Below are positions 1 to 8,067 of a DNA stretch of 64,000 nucleotides, in pieces (the stretch's first letter is position 1; every line of letters starts with the position of its first letter). Position numbers and translations under genes: made by a program. The notes below the pieces were generated by a model. It did no database searches and had not been told where the DNA came from. It worked only from the letters and a program-made list of their open reading frames with translations. This DNA comes from Armatimonadota bacterium (GTDB taxonomy: Bacteria; Armatimonadota; UBA5829; DTJY01). The DNA lies in assembly GCA_023511795.1 (NCBI GenBank), contig JAIMAU010000001.1, positions 202,384-266,383 on the forward strand, read 5' to 3'.

Positions 1-233
1 TCAATTATGGGAATATCGTCAATATAGTGAATATCTACATCTAGTTTTGAAACATGCCAAGTTTCTGCCACCGTTCTCGCCTCCTCTTTGGAGTATATAT
101 ACCCATCTTGCAGCAAAATTTCTCAGCAATTGGTAGAAAAGCTGGAAGGTTTCTCAGGGAACAGCCTTGCGTAAGCCCTATAGAAGGAATTAGGATGCAT
201 TGATGGTATTCCATAATTGGTAGGGGTTTCATA
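1..233. other. Window start, no supported gene
   Basis: No convincing gene is seen before acpS. One + strand frame is open from base 2 to a TAG at 134-136 (about 44 codons) and could be the tail of a gene lying outside the window, but the residues match nothing I recognise. A minus-strand frame across this stretch overlaps acpS and has no family signature. A G-rich Shine-Dalgarno (223-226) serving acpS is the only clear signal. Confidence 0.4.
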
Positions 234-590
234 ATGATAATAGGCATTGGTACCGATATAATTGAAGTAAATAGAATCAAGGACTGCCTCGCTCAGCATC
301 CAAAATTTACAGAGCGGGTGTTTACCGATGCCGAGAGGGCTTATTGTTTGTCCCATGCTGACTGGGCAGAGCGGTTGGCTGGGAGATTTGCCGCAAAAGA
401 AGCTATCGCTAAAGCGCTTGGCACACGATTGAGGTGGCGTGACGTCGAGGTGCTTCCTGATGCTACTGGGAAACCGGTTGTGCACCTGCGAAATAAGGCG
501 GCAGAAGCCCTGGGCAAAGGCAAGGTGCTTGTGAGCATATCCCACTGCCGTACTAATGCAGTGGCGTATGCAATCGTTGTGTCGGATTGA
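234..590 (+). CDS. acpS: Holo-[acyl-carrier-protein] synthase
   Basis: Transfers the 4'-phosphopantetheine arm from CoA to a serine of apo-acyl carrier protein, activating fatty acid synthesis in the cytoplasm. The 118-residue product has the usual AcpS length. The N-terminal GIGTDIIEVNRI motif carries the metal-binding Asp8, and FAAKEAIAKALG (residues 52-63) carries the second metal ligand Glu56. A C-terminal SISHCRTNAVA segment is also typical. ATG at 234 is preceded by a GGGG Shine-Dalgarno about 7 nt upstream. It lies 44 bp before nnr; acpS-nnr adjacency is common in bacteria and suggests co-transcription. Nothing is missing. Confidence 0.96.
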   Translation: MIIGIGTDIIEVNRIKDCLAQHPKFTERVFTDAERAYCLSHADWAERLAGRFAAKEAIAKALGTRLRWRDVEVLPDATGKPVVHLRNKAAEALGKGKVLVSISHCRTNAVAYAIVVSD

Positions 591-634
591 GGGGTATAAA
601 GCTTTAGTGTATAATTGCGCTGTAGGTGGTCAGC

Positions 635-2176
635 TTGAAGGTAGCGACAGCCAAACAAATGCATGACTTCGATAGGCGTGCGGCTGAGGAATTCGGCATC
701 CCGAGTATTGTGTTGATGGAGAACGCCGGGCGGCATGTATTCGAGTCAGCTTGCGACATCCTCGGCCGCGTTTTTGGCAAACGAGTAATCGTTGTCGCTG
801 GCAGCGGTAACAATGGCGGTGATGGGTTTGTTGCCGCCCGCCATCTTCGCGATGCCGGCGCCCAGGTTATCGTTCTTCTCCTTGCCCATTCAGAAAAAAT
901 TAAGGGTGATGCGAAGACCAACTTTGAAATACTCCGCAATACAGGCGCAGATATTCGGCAAATCTCTGAGGCCTCGGCGGTCGTGTCGCTGTTAGCCCAA
1001 GCCGATTTAATTATTGATGCGATATTTGGCACTGGTATCAAGGGAGAGGTTACAGGCGTTACCAAAGAGATAATTAAAGCAATCAACGATTCCGGACGGC
1101 CTGTTATAGCAGTGGATATCCCATCCGGGGTCGATGCCGACACTGGGCGAGTATTGGGTATCTGCGCGAAGGCTGATGTTACGGTGACTTTTGCTCTACC
1201 TAAACTTGGAATTGTTATTTACCCTGGAGCTGAGTATGCAGGCCGTCTGGTTGTTGGGGACATTGGCATTCCAAAACAACTCTACGATGAGGTATGTATT
1301 GAGCTAACCGATGCCCAAGATATTGCCGCAAAACTTCCAGCTAGACCCCCAAATGCGCATAAGGGAACTTTTGGAACAGTCGTTGTTATAGCTGGTTCGG
1401 CAGGGTTGACCGGTGCGGCAGCGATGGCTGGTGAATCAGCTCTGCGTGTGGGCGCAGGTCTTGCAGTCGTTGGCGTTCCAAAAAGCTTGCAGGATGTTAT
1501 GGCTGTTAAACTTACCGAAGTTATGACCAGCGGACTGCCCGAAACCCTTGAGAGGTCAATCAGCACTCAAGCTTTGGATGCGGCGCTTGAGCTTGCAGAC
1601 AAAGCTACTGCCGTGGTGCTTGGCTGCGGATTAGGTACCCACCCGGAAACTTGCAAATTTGTCCACGCCTTTGTAAAAGCCCTCAAAAAACGCGCGGTGA
1701 TTGACGCGGATGGGCTAAATGCGCTTTCCAAGAATACCAGCGTTCTTGAGAGCAGCCACGCCGAGTTTATTCTTACCCCACACCCTGGTGAGATGGCGCG
1801 ACTGCTTGGAACTGATATTGCAAGCATTCAGTCTGACAGGGTAGGAGCGGCGCAAACGGCGGCGCAGCACTTTCAAAGCATAGTTGTTCTTAAAGGTGCT
1901 AGAACGGTAATTGCGCATCCCGATGGCAGAGTGCTTATTAATCCCACAGGTACATCCGGACTTGCGACGGGTGGAACAGGAGACGTACTCGCCGGCGCAA
2001 TCGGGGGGCTACTAGCCCAAGGAATAAGTCCATGGGATGCGGCAGCGTGCGGCGTATATGTTCATGGTAGGGCGGGCGAGATCGCCGAGCGAGATGTTGG
2101 GTCACCTGGAATGCTTGCAGGCGATGTTATTCGCGCATTGCCTGCCTCGTTGAGGGAGCTTTATGCTCTCAAGTAA
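635..2176 (+). CDS. nnr: Bifunctional NAD(P)HX epimerase / ADP-dependent dehydratase
   Basis: Repairs hydrated NADH and NADPH: the N-terminal YjeF_N half epimerises the R and S hydrates and the C-terminal ribokinase-like half dehydrates S-NAD(P)HX using ADP. The N half shows GSGNNGGDGFVAARHL (about residues 56-71) and DIPSGVDADTG; the C half shows AHKGTFGTVVVIAGSAG, LTPHPGEMARL and the nucleotide-binding GTGDVLAGAIGGLLAQG. I prefer TTG at 635: an AGGTGGT Shine-Dalgarno (624-630) sits just upstream, and the resulting start (Met-Lys-Val-Ala-Thr-Ala) matches family N-termini. A GTG at 626 in the same frame lies inside that ribosome-binding site. The product is about 513 residues, normal for the fused enzyme. 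Confidence 0.95.
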   Translation: MKVATAKQMHDFDRRAAEEFGIPSIVLMENAGRHVFESACDILGRVFGKRVIVVAGSGNNGGDGFVAARHLRDAGAQVIVLLLAHSEKIKGDAKTNFEILRNTGADIRQISEASAVVSLLAQADLIIDAIFGTGIKGEVTGVTKEIIKAINDSGRPVIAVDIPSGVDADTGRVLGICAKADVTVTFALPKLGIVIYPGAEYAGRLVVGDIGIPKQLYDEVCIELTDAQDIAAKLPARPPNAHKGTFGTVVVIAGSAGLTGAAAMAGESALRVGAGLAVVGVPKSLQDVMAVKLTEVMTSGLPETLERSISTQALDAALELADKATAVVLGCGLGTHPETCKFVHAFVKALKKRAVIDADGLNALSKNTSVLESSHAEFILTPHPGEMARLLGTDIASIQSDRVGAAQTAAQHFQSIVVLKGARTVIAHPDGRVLINPTGTSGLATGGTGDVLAGAIGGLLAQGISPWDAAACGVYVHGRAGEIAERDVGSPGMLAGDVIRALPASLRELYALK

Positions 2177-2193
2177 GCAAAGGGGGTGTTGAC

Positions 2194-3453
2194 TTGCGTG
2201 CTATCATAATCTTAGTACTAATTTTCTCTGTTTCTGCTGCCTTTGCCGTGACGGCGCCGATAACTGTTCCCTCTGCAGGTGAATACTACTACTGGTTTTC
2301 CTATACCGATGCAAAGGGTAATGTAATCCAGACAACGCCGAGAAGCTTTAAAGATAAAAGGGCGACAGCTGAACTGCCGCTTGTAAAGGATGCCGTTCCA
2401 AAGTGCAAGCTTTATGTGCTAGATGGCAAGTCTGGCAATGAGGCAGTAATTGAAATCGAGCCTAAAAAAGACGAGCTATTGAAGTTTGACCTCAAACCGG
2501 GCGACTTTAACAAGGTGCGGCGTGTCGAAATAAGCGTTTTGGGTGCAGAAACAGGCAGGCCTGCTGCTGCTTGTATCGTAAAGCTGGAGGATAGCGAGAA
2601 GAAAATACAAGTTCAGACTCTTGATCCAATGGCCGAAGGGGTAGCCACATTTCTTGATGTTGCCTCAGGCACTGCAAGAGTTACCGTTAAATATGGCGAA
2701 GACCGCATGTCAAGCCAGGATATTGATATTCCGTTAGACCGCGAGGAACTCACAGCTCGTATAAGTGTCCCAGTGGTTGGCGACATTGACACCATTCAGT
2801 CGGCTGAGCCAACGAAGGAGGCAGAGAATGGCAAAGAAGCAGCAGGGGATGCTCCACAGCGTGTTGGAAACCGATTGGATTGGCTTACCGGATTCATTGG
2901 CTTGGTGCTATTTGGAGTGATTGTTTATAGTGCATATGTGCTAATGCGTAATCGAGGTGCACGTTTCCAAGAAATTCTTCGTAAGATGGGTGTGGAAATT
3001 CAACCAGACCAGGTCTCGGCAAGCACTAGTCAAACTCAATCGCAGGCATCGCCAGTTGACCCAACGGTGTGTCCGTTTTGCGGTGGAAAGAAGGACCCAA
3101 CTACTGGAGCATGTGCCTGCACTGTCGGCGCGCCCGGCATAGCGGCAGTGCAAGATGCTGGCTCAGGCCCCAGGTTGATTGCTACTCAAGGTCCATATGT
3201 TGGAAGCATTTATCAGATTTTGACCAATGAAGTTACAATCGGGCGTGACGAAGGCAACAGCATTGCTTTTGCGCAGGACCCTACAACCTCACGCAGACAT
3301 GCAAAAATTACAAGCGAAGGTGATACGTATAAGATTATTGACCTAGGTTCATCGAACGGGACATTTGTGAATGGAATCAAAGTAACCGAGCGTATACTGA
3401 GCGCCGGTGATGAGATTCAGATTGGAAGCAATAAGCTAAGATTTGAGACGTAA
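2194..3453 (+). CDS. Single-pass membrane protein with C-terminal FHA domain
   Basis: A predicted phosphothreonine reader anchored in the membrane. Residues 1-18 form a signal peptide (cleavage near AFA|VT), followed by a roughly 200-residue extracytoplasmic part of beta-rich character and no assigned family. A membrane segment at about 231-250 is followed by an Arg-rich stop. The cytoplasmic part has a short cysteine cluster (CPFC at 293-296, then C307 and C309) that may bind zinc, and a canonical FHA domain at about 335-415 with GR (350-351), SRRH (366-369), SSNGT (386-390) and Asn393. TTG at 2194 follows a GGGGGTG Shine-Dalgarno. It is the first gene of the signalling cluster and lies 3 bp before the next FHA gene. 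The extracytoplasmic ligand is unknown. Confidence 0.82.
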   Translation: MRAIIILVLIFSVSAAFAVTAPITVPSAGEYYYWFSYTDAKGNVIQTTPRSFKDKRATAELPLVKDAVPKCKLYVLDGKSGNEAVIEIEPKKDELLKFDLKPGDFNKVRRVEISVLGAETGRPAAACIVKLEDSEKKIQVQTLDPMAEGVATFLDVASGTARVTVKYGEDRMSSQDIDIPLDREELTARISVPVVGDIDTIQSAEPTKEAENGKEAAGDAPQRVGNRLDWLTGFIGLVLFGVIVYSAYVLMRNRGARFQEILRKMGVEIQPDQVSASTSQTQSQASPVDPTVCPFCGGKKDPTTGACACTVGAPGIAAVQDAGSGPRLIATQGPYVGSIYQILTNEVTIGRDEGNSIAFAQDPTTSRRHAKITSEGDTYKIIDLGSSNGTFVNGIKVTERILSAGDEIQIGSNKLRFET

Positions 3454-3456
3454 TTT

Positions 3457-4869
3457 ATGTCGCTTAATTCAAAAGTTATATTAAGTTTCCTAGCGTCTAC
3501 GTTTGGTGCGCTTTTAGCATGGGTTATTGTTGACTTCAACCCATGGTATCGGCTTCAGCCCGGCCCGACCGTTGGCACGTTTATGAAGCAAATTTCCGAA
3601 CAATGGTTTGTTGGAGCTATTTTTGGAACAATGGTTGGGCTTGCAATAGGCTATGTCAACGGTTTGTGGGCAGGAAGCTGGCCGCAGATGAAAAGGAACC
3701 TCGGCTGGGGGGCGGTTGTCGGCTTCTGCGGTGGTATATTAGGCCTTGTTTTTGGACAACTCTTTTTTGGAAGCCTTTATGTAGACCCGCTTTCTGTGCC
3801 GCCGCTTTCTGTTATGCGGCCTTTCTATTTCGTTTGGGGTATTATCGTACGTGCGATAGGTTGGGCCTTGATTGGTTTGTTTATCGGAGTTGTTCAGGGG
3901 TTGCCTTCTGGTTCGAAACGGGCGGCACGCCACGGTGCAGTCGGAGGCTTGCTTGGTGGTTTTGTCGGTGGCACGCTATTTGAAATTGTTCCATGGATTT
4001 TGCCACCCGGAACGAAAAATCCGGGCGTTGTGAGCAGAGCCATCAGCATGACGGTTACCGGCGCATCTATTGGCTTTTTTATAGGACTAGTTGAAACTCT
4101 TCTTAAACAAGCGTGGATTCGCGTAGTTCAAGGTAGAAATGAAGGCAAAGAGTTCGTTATTTCAAAACCTCGGACAACTATCGGACGAGACGAGCTTGCG
4201 GATATTGCATTGTTCGGCGATAGGAATATTGCTCCTTTGCATGCGGTAATCGATGTCCAGCAGGGAAGGCACATCCTGCATGATGCAGGAAGCTCAATTG
4301 GTACGCTAGTCAATGGGCAAAAAGTCACTCAAAGTGTGCTCAAAGATGGGGATATTATTGAAATTGGTTCGATGCGCCTAGAATTTCACGAAAAGGCTAC
4401 TGCATCTAAGATTCCAAGGCAAGTTGATGTTCCGGAAAGTCCTCCTTCCAGGCCGATTCCGCAGGCGCCAGGCGTATGTCCGTTCTGCGGAGGCAGGAAG
4501 GATCCAAACACAGGATTATGCGATTGTTCAATTGGGGCTTCACCTACTTCTCAGACAATTTCAGCTCCAATGGGTACTGTCCCGAGACTGGTTGGAATTA
4601 GTGGTCCATATGCTGGGCAGTCGTTCATATTGGCTTTGGATACACCTACAACTATTGGGCGCGAGCCTGGGCGCAGCATTCAACTTCCAATGGACACAAC
4701 TGTCTCGCGCAAACACGCACGAATAGTAAACGAAAGCGGTACTTTCGTCGTATATGACGAAGGGAGCTCAAATGGCACAGTTGTAAACGGTATGCGAGTT
4801 AACCGTCAGGAGTTAGCGCCGGGAGATATGATAGCATTTGGGGCCTCGCAATTCAGGTTTGAGCAATGA
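3457..4869 (+). CDS. Polytopic membrane protein with two FHA domains and a cysteine cluster
   Basis: A 470-residue protein with about six hydrophobic, glycine-rich segments (about 8-26, 51-69, 84-104, 126-147, 160-178, 198-216), then a cytoplasmic tail. The tail holds FHA1 (about 222-312), a CPFC...CDC cysteine cluster (C341, C344, C355, C357) nearly identical in layout to the upstream protein, and FHA2 (about 385-470). FHA2 is canonical: GR 401-402, SRKH 417-420, SSNGT 437-441, Asn444. FHA1 keeps GR (243-244) and His262, but has Ala-Pro-Leu where the phosphothreonine-contacting Ser region belongs and SSIGT for SSNGT, so it may not bind phosphothreonine. It is 3 bp downstream of its partner and overlaps the methyltransferase by an ATGA. 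The transport or sensing role is unknown. Confidence 0.8.
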   Translation: MSLNSKVILSFLASTFGALLAWVIVDFNPWYRLQPGPTVGTFMKQISEQWFVGAIFGTMVGLAIGYVNGLWAGSWPQMKRNLGWGAVVGFCGGILGLVFGQLFFGSLYVDPLSVPPLSVMRPFYFVWGIIVRAIGWALIGLFIGVVQGLPSGSKRAARHGAVGGLLGGFVGGTLFEIVPWILPPGTKNPGVVSRAISMTVTGASIGFFIGLVETLLKQAWIRVVQGRNEGKEFVISKPRTTIGRDELADIALFGDRNIAPLHAVIDVQQGRHILHDAGSSIGTLVNGQKVTQSVLKDGDIIEIGSMRLEFHEKATASKIPRQVDVPESPPSRPIPQAPGVCPFCGGRKDPNTGLCDCSIGASPTSQTISAPMGTVPRLVGISGPYAGQSFILALDTPTTIGREPGRSIQLPMDTTVSRKHARIVNESGTFVVYDEGSSNGTVVNGMRVNRQELAPGDMIAFGASQFRFEQ

Positions 4870-5639
4870 GTGAAAAGGAATATGCTGATTACTCAGAAAT
4901 TGCTGGCTATTTTGACGTCGGCAGGAGGCTTCCCGAAGAGGCAATCGCACAATGGGTAAATTTAATTCGGAGGCGAGGCCGTCTTGAAAAGGATTCATTG
5001 TGTTTGGATTTGGGATGCGGCACGGGGCGGTTCGCTATTCCGATTAGAGAGATTACAGGTGCATATGTGATAGGCGCCGACCTTTCAGCCGAAATGCTAA
5101 AGCATGCGGCCAGCAAGCCTGGTGCTGAAAAAGTAATGTGGGTTAGGTGTGATGCTGAGCTTACGGCTTTTCGGAATGGAATCTTCCAATGCGTGTTCAT
5201 GTCGCTTTTACTGCACCACGTTAATGATATGAGACGGGTGCTTTCGGAGTGCCGGCGATTGCTAAAACCCGGCGGAGTCTGTCTTATTCGCACGACTGCC
5301 CATGAGCAGATGGATACCATGCCGGTCTATCGTTTCTTTCCGAAGGCATATGAGATTGATCGTAGACGCCTGCCTTCAGTTGACATTATAGAAGAAGAGC
5401 TTCGCCGTGTGGGCTTCCAGAAGGTTTGGCATGAGACCGTCACCCAAGAGCTGGTTTCAAGCGTTGAAGCATATCTCGACAAAGTGCGAAATAAAAACAT
5501 CTCTGCTTTGACGCTTATAAGTGAGAAAGATTTTGCCGAAGGTCTTGCGCGAATGGAAGCGCATTTCAGGGAGGTTGGTCCCGAGATTAGCCTTGCCGAG
5601 GTTCGAACAGAGGAGCTGACATTAATAGGGGCTGAATGA
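4866..5639 (+). CDS. Class I SAM-dependent methyltransferase
   Basis: A 257-residue cytoplasmic methyltransferase of the UbiE/Methyltransf_11 type. Motif I is LDLGCGTGRFAIPI (about residues 47-60), followed by an acidic residue at the end of strand 2 (GADLSAEML), a post-I segment (VRCDAELTAF), and motif III near RRLLKPGGVCLIRTT. The substrate cannot be told from sequence. Its ATG overlaps the stop of the upstream FHA gene, so translation is coupled. This unusual placement suggests it modifies a component of the same signalling cluster, but that is inference. The C-terminal 80 residues are variable and probably form the substrate lid. Confidence 0.85.
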   Translation: MSEKEYADYSEIAGYFDVGRRLPEEAIAQWVNLIRRRGRLEKDSLCLDLGCGTGRFAIPIREITGAYVIGADLSAEMLKHAASKPGAEKVMWVRCDAELTAFRNGIFQCVFMSLLLHHVNDMRRVLSECRRLLKPGGVCLIRTTAHEQMDTMPVYRFFPKAYEIDRRRLPSVDIIEEELRRVGFQKVWHETVTQELVSSVEAYLDKVRNKNISALTLISEKDFAEGLARMEAHFREVGPEISLAEVRTEELTLIGAE

Positions 5640-5647
5640 TTGTAAGG

Positions 5648-5678
5648 TGGGTTTTTCTAATTCTCCACAACCCATTTT
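5648..5678 (+). terminator. Possible weak hairpin terminator or attenuator
   Basis: TGGGTT (648-653) can pair with AACCCA (669-674) and is followed by TTTT. The loop is 15 nt and an alternative pairing (GTGG with CCAC) exists, so this may simply modulate read-through between the methyltransferase and the VWA gene. Confidence 0.3.
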
Positions 5679-5696
5679 CTGGAGGTAGGTAATCAT

Positions 5697-7028
5697 ATGG
5701 AACAAACAAGGATTATCCCGCCTGGTGGCGATGACGGACCCGACGTACGAACAAGGGCTCTTGATGCCGCGATGGAAAAAACTGCAATGGCTGGCGTACT
5801 TAGGGCGCTTGACATTGAATGTTTTCCCGGCAACCGATATGCCTTAAGTACTGAACCATCAAGGGAGCATGTTCTGATACAGCTAAAGTCAGCGCCTGGC
5901 GTGATGGGTCGACGCTTGCCGCTAAACATAGCGCTTGTGATTGATAGGAGTGGCTCTATGGAGGGCGAGCCCCTTGATTATGTAAAGCGGGCTTGTGGAT
6001 ATGTTGTTGACCTCCTTGAGCCAACTGACATACTCTCGATTGTTACCTTTGCTGAGCAGGTTGATGTTATCATGCCTGCTCGCCGAGTTATAAATAAGAC
6101 GCTTTTAAAGGAGCATATAAATCGCATTGAAGTTGGCAATACTACCAACCTATATGATGGAATCGTTGTCGGGGCTAATCAGGTTATATCGGCATATTCT
6201 GAGGGGTACCTGAACCGTGTGTTACTGCTTACCGATGGCGAGCCAACCGCTGGCATAAAGGATTTTGCCTCAATAGTGGGCCAGGTTGCCGAACAGAAGA
6301 GTAGGGGTATTACAGTAACTGCTCTAGGTTTTGGCCCCGAATATAACGAAGAGTTGATGGCAGGAATTGCGCGGCAAAGTGGTGGAAACTACTACTACAT
6401 CTCTCGTCCCGAACTAATTCCAGAAATCTTCCGCCGCGAGTTGGAAAGCTTAATGACAATCACAGCGCGCGATATACGCCTGCGTCTTGGTTTGTCGCGT
6501 TGGGTGCAACTTCGCCAAATATATGGCAAACAGCCGTCGTATGGCGAACGCTACGCTGAGGTCAACTTAGTGGACATAGAGCGAGGAAGTGCAATCTCAG
6601 TCCTCTGCGAACTTGAGTTTGCGCCGCGACCGGCTGGTATCTACAGGGTTATGAAGGCTGAGGTCTTTTATAATGATGCCGTGAGCAATCGAAATGAGGT
6701 CTTGTCTGCTGATATTGAGTTTGAATTTACACCAGAAAAAACGCTGATTCCGACAGGGGTCAACCCTATTGTCAAACAAGAGCTTGAGGTGGCGCTTGCT
6801 TCAAGGAACCTGGAAAAGACAGTCATGGGAATGAAAACTCAACAACTCTCAGCGATGGCGGCAACCGCGGAGCTTGAGCGGACAATGAACATTCTGCTTG
6901 ACCAAGGTCGTGTGCAAGAGGCAGAGGAAGTAAAGAAAGCAATTGACTCTGTTAAGCGCGGCGGACCAGACGCAGAGAAGACCCTAGTTGGCACTATTTA
7001 TAACCTGGATCAGGGAAAAAAGAAATAG
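5697..7028 (+). CDS. VWA domain protein with N-terminal VIT-like region
   Basis: A 443-residue cytoplasmic protein with a von Willebrand factor A domain. The metal-ion-dependent adhesion site is seen as DRSGSMEG (about residues 82-89), a Thr in GNTTNLYDG and an Asp in LLTDGEPTAG. There is no signal peptide or membrane segment. A beta-rich middle part is followed by a helical, Glu/Lys-rich C-terminus ending in EKTLVGT near the stop. VWA proteins of this kind act as metal-dependent scaffolds; next to a PP2C phosphatase and a Ser/Thr kinase it recalls the TerY-phosphorylation triad. The C-terminal EKTLV is echoed at the N-terminus of the next gene (EKTMV), so both may be kinase targets read by FHA domains. 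A GGAGGT site precedes the ATG by 10 nt. Confidence 0.88.
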   Translation: MEQTRIIPPGGDDGPDVRTRALDAAMEKTAMAGVLRALDIECFPGNRYALSTEPSREHVLIQLKSAPGVMGRRLPLNIALVIDRSGSMEGEPLDYVKRACGYVVDLLEPTDILSIVTFAEQVDVIMPARRVINKTLLKEHINRIEVGNTTNLYDGIVVGANQVISAYSEGYLNRVLLLTDGEPTAGIKDFASIVGQVAEQKSRGITVTALGFGPEYNEELMAGIARQSGGNYYYISRPELIPEIFRRELESLMTITARDIRLRLGLSRWVQLRQIYGKQPSYGERYAEVNLVDIERGSAISVLCELEFAPRPAGIYRVMKAEVFYNDAVSNRNEVLSADIEFEFTPEKTLIPTGVNPIVKQELEVALASRNLEKTVMGMKTQQLSAMAATAELERTMNILLDQGRVQEAEEVKKAIDSVKRGGPDAEKTLVGTIYNLDQGKKK

Positions 7029-7037
7029 CTCAATACC

Positions 7038-7057
7038 ACCGAATTAATTAATTCGGT
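7038..7057. promoter_or_regulatory. Perfect 20-bp palindrome between VWA and FHA genes
   Basis: ACCGAATTAATTAATTCGGT is identical to its own reverse complement over 20 bp. It lies in the 67-bp gap between the VWA and double-FHA genes. It could be an operator or a cruciform-forming site. No T-run follows, so it is not an ordinary terminator. Confidence 0.5.
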
Positions 7058-7095
7058 AATTAGCCAAGCAAGATTATCTTGAAGGGGAGATTTTC

Positions 7096-8067
7096 ATGGA
7101 AATAGACCAGCCACAAACTGAAAAAACAATGGTTGCGCAGCCTGCTCCAGGGGAAGCTACTATAATCGGCACGCCGATAAAATGTCCTGTGTGCGGTATG
7201 GAAAACAACCCAAGCGAGAAGTATTGTGGTGACTGTGGGTTTTTGCTTTCGATGGTTCCTGCCGATGCTACGCCAATCAAGGACTTGTCTGCTTTTCCTA
7301 AAATTGTAGATAAGGTGAAGGGACGCGAATTTTTCCTCCACTCCGGTGAAAATACCGTCGGACGTGAGGCTGCGGATATTCTTCTCGAAGATCCAACCGT
7401 TTCCAGGCGTCATGCCATAATCACATTTGACGAATCAGGTTGTTGGGTGGAGGATATTGGAAGCACAAATGGCACATTCGTGAATGGACGGAAGGCAGAA
7501 AAAGGCGAGAAAATTCAAATTGGTGATGGTGCGGAAATTAAATTCGGAGGTTCAGTGCTAATCTTAAATCTCCCTCAAGTTGCCCCAGGAGTTGCGGAAG
7601 AAGCTTCTCCCTTGGGGGAGGGAGCGACAGCCGAAGCAGAAACCGAGCAGGTTGAAGAAGCTCAAACTCAGTTGGAAAAGGCTGATGAAATCGCTTCTGA
7701 GCAGGAGAAATCTGTGGCGCGTCTTGTCGTTGTTTCCGATCCCACTAAGGTTTTTGAAATAAAGCCTGGCGTAAATGACATTGGCCGCCGATCAAGCGCA
7801 GCTGTTCCTGTTACATTTGATGGATATGTATCCAGCATTCATGCGGACCTTATTGCAGAGGGCGAAGGGTTTTTTATAACAGATATGGGCAGTACTAATG
7901 GCACGTTTGTGAATGGAGTAAGAATTTCACCTGGCATGCGCAGTGTGCTTTCAAACGGCGATGAAATAACCATAGGAATGACTACATTGCGCTTTGAAAT
8001 CTTTTCAGCAGAAGGAGAGCCAGCAAGCTCTGATACTCAGCCGAAATTGCCCGAAGGTAATGAATGA
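7096..8067 (+). CDS. Soluble zinc-ribbon protein with two FHA domains
   Basis: A 323-residue cytoplasmic adaptor. The N-terminus is Thr-rich (EKTMVAQ at about 9-15 and ATIIGT at 21-26), followed by a zinc ribbon with C30, C33, C44 and C47. FHA1 spans about 70-158 (GR 89-90, SRRH 103-106, STNGT 123-127) and FHA2 about 208-302 (GR 230-231, a divergent SSIH at 246-249, STNGT 266-270). An acidic, Glu/Gln-rich linker joins them. The layout, with phosphorylatable threonines ahead of FHA domains, resembles GarA/OdhI-type regulators, in which kinase phosphorylation causes self-binding; here that is inference. Its stop overlaps the start of the PP2C gene (ATGA), indicating coupling. Confidence 0.88.
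   Translation: MEIDQPQTEKTMVAQPAPGEATIIGTPIKCPVCGMENNPSEKYCGDCGFLLSMVPADATPIKDLSAFPKIVDKVKGREFFLHSGENTVGREAADILLEDPTVSRRHAIITFDESGCWVEDIGSTNGTFVNGRKAEKGEKIQIGDGAEIKFGGSVLILNLPQVAPGVAEEASPLGEGATAEAETEQVEEAQTQLEKADEIASEQEKSVARLVVVSDPTKVFEIKPGVNDIGRRSSAAVPVTFDGYVSSIHADLIAEGEGFFITDMGSTNGTFVNGVRISPGMRSVLSNGDEITIGMTTLRFEIFSAEGEPASSDTQPKLPEGNE

Noticed and set aside
1-136. Partial upstream gene in the frame open from base 2
   Set aside because: Only 44 codons, no recognisable motif; could be coding but cannot be supported.
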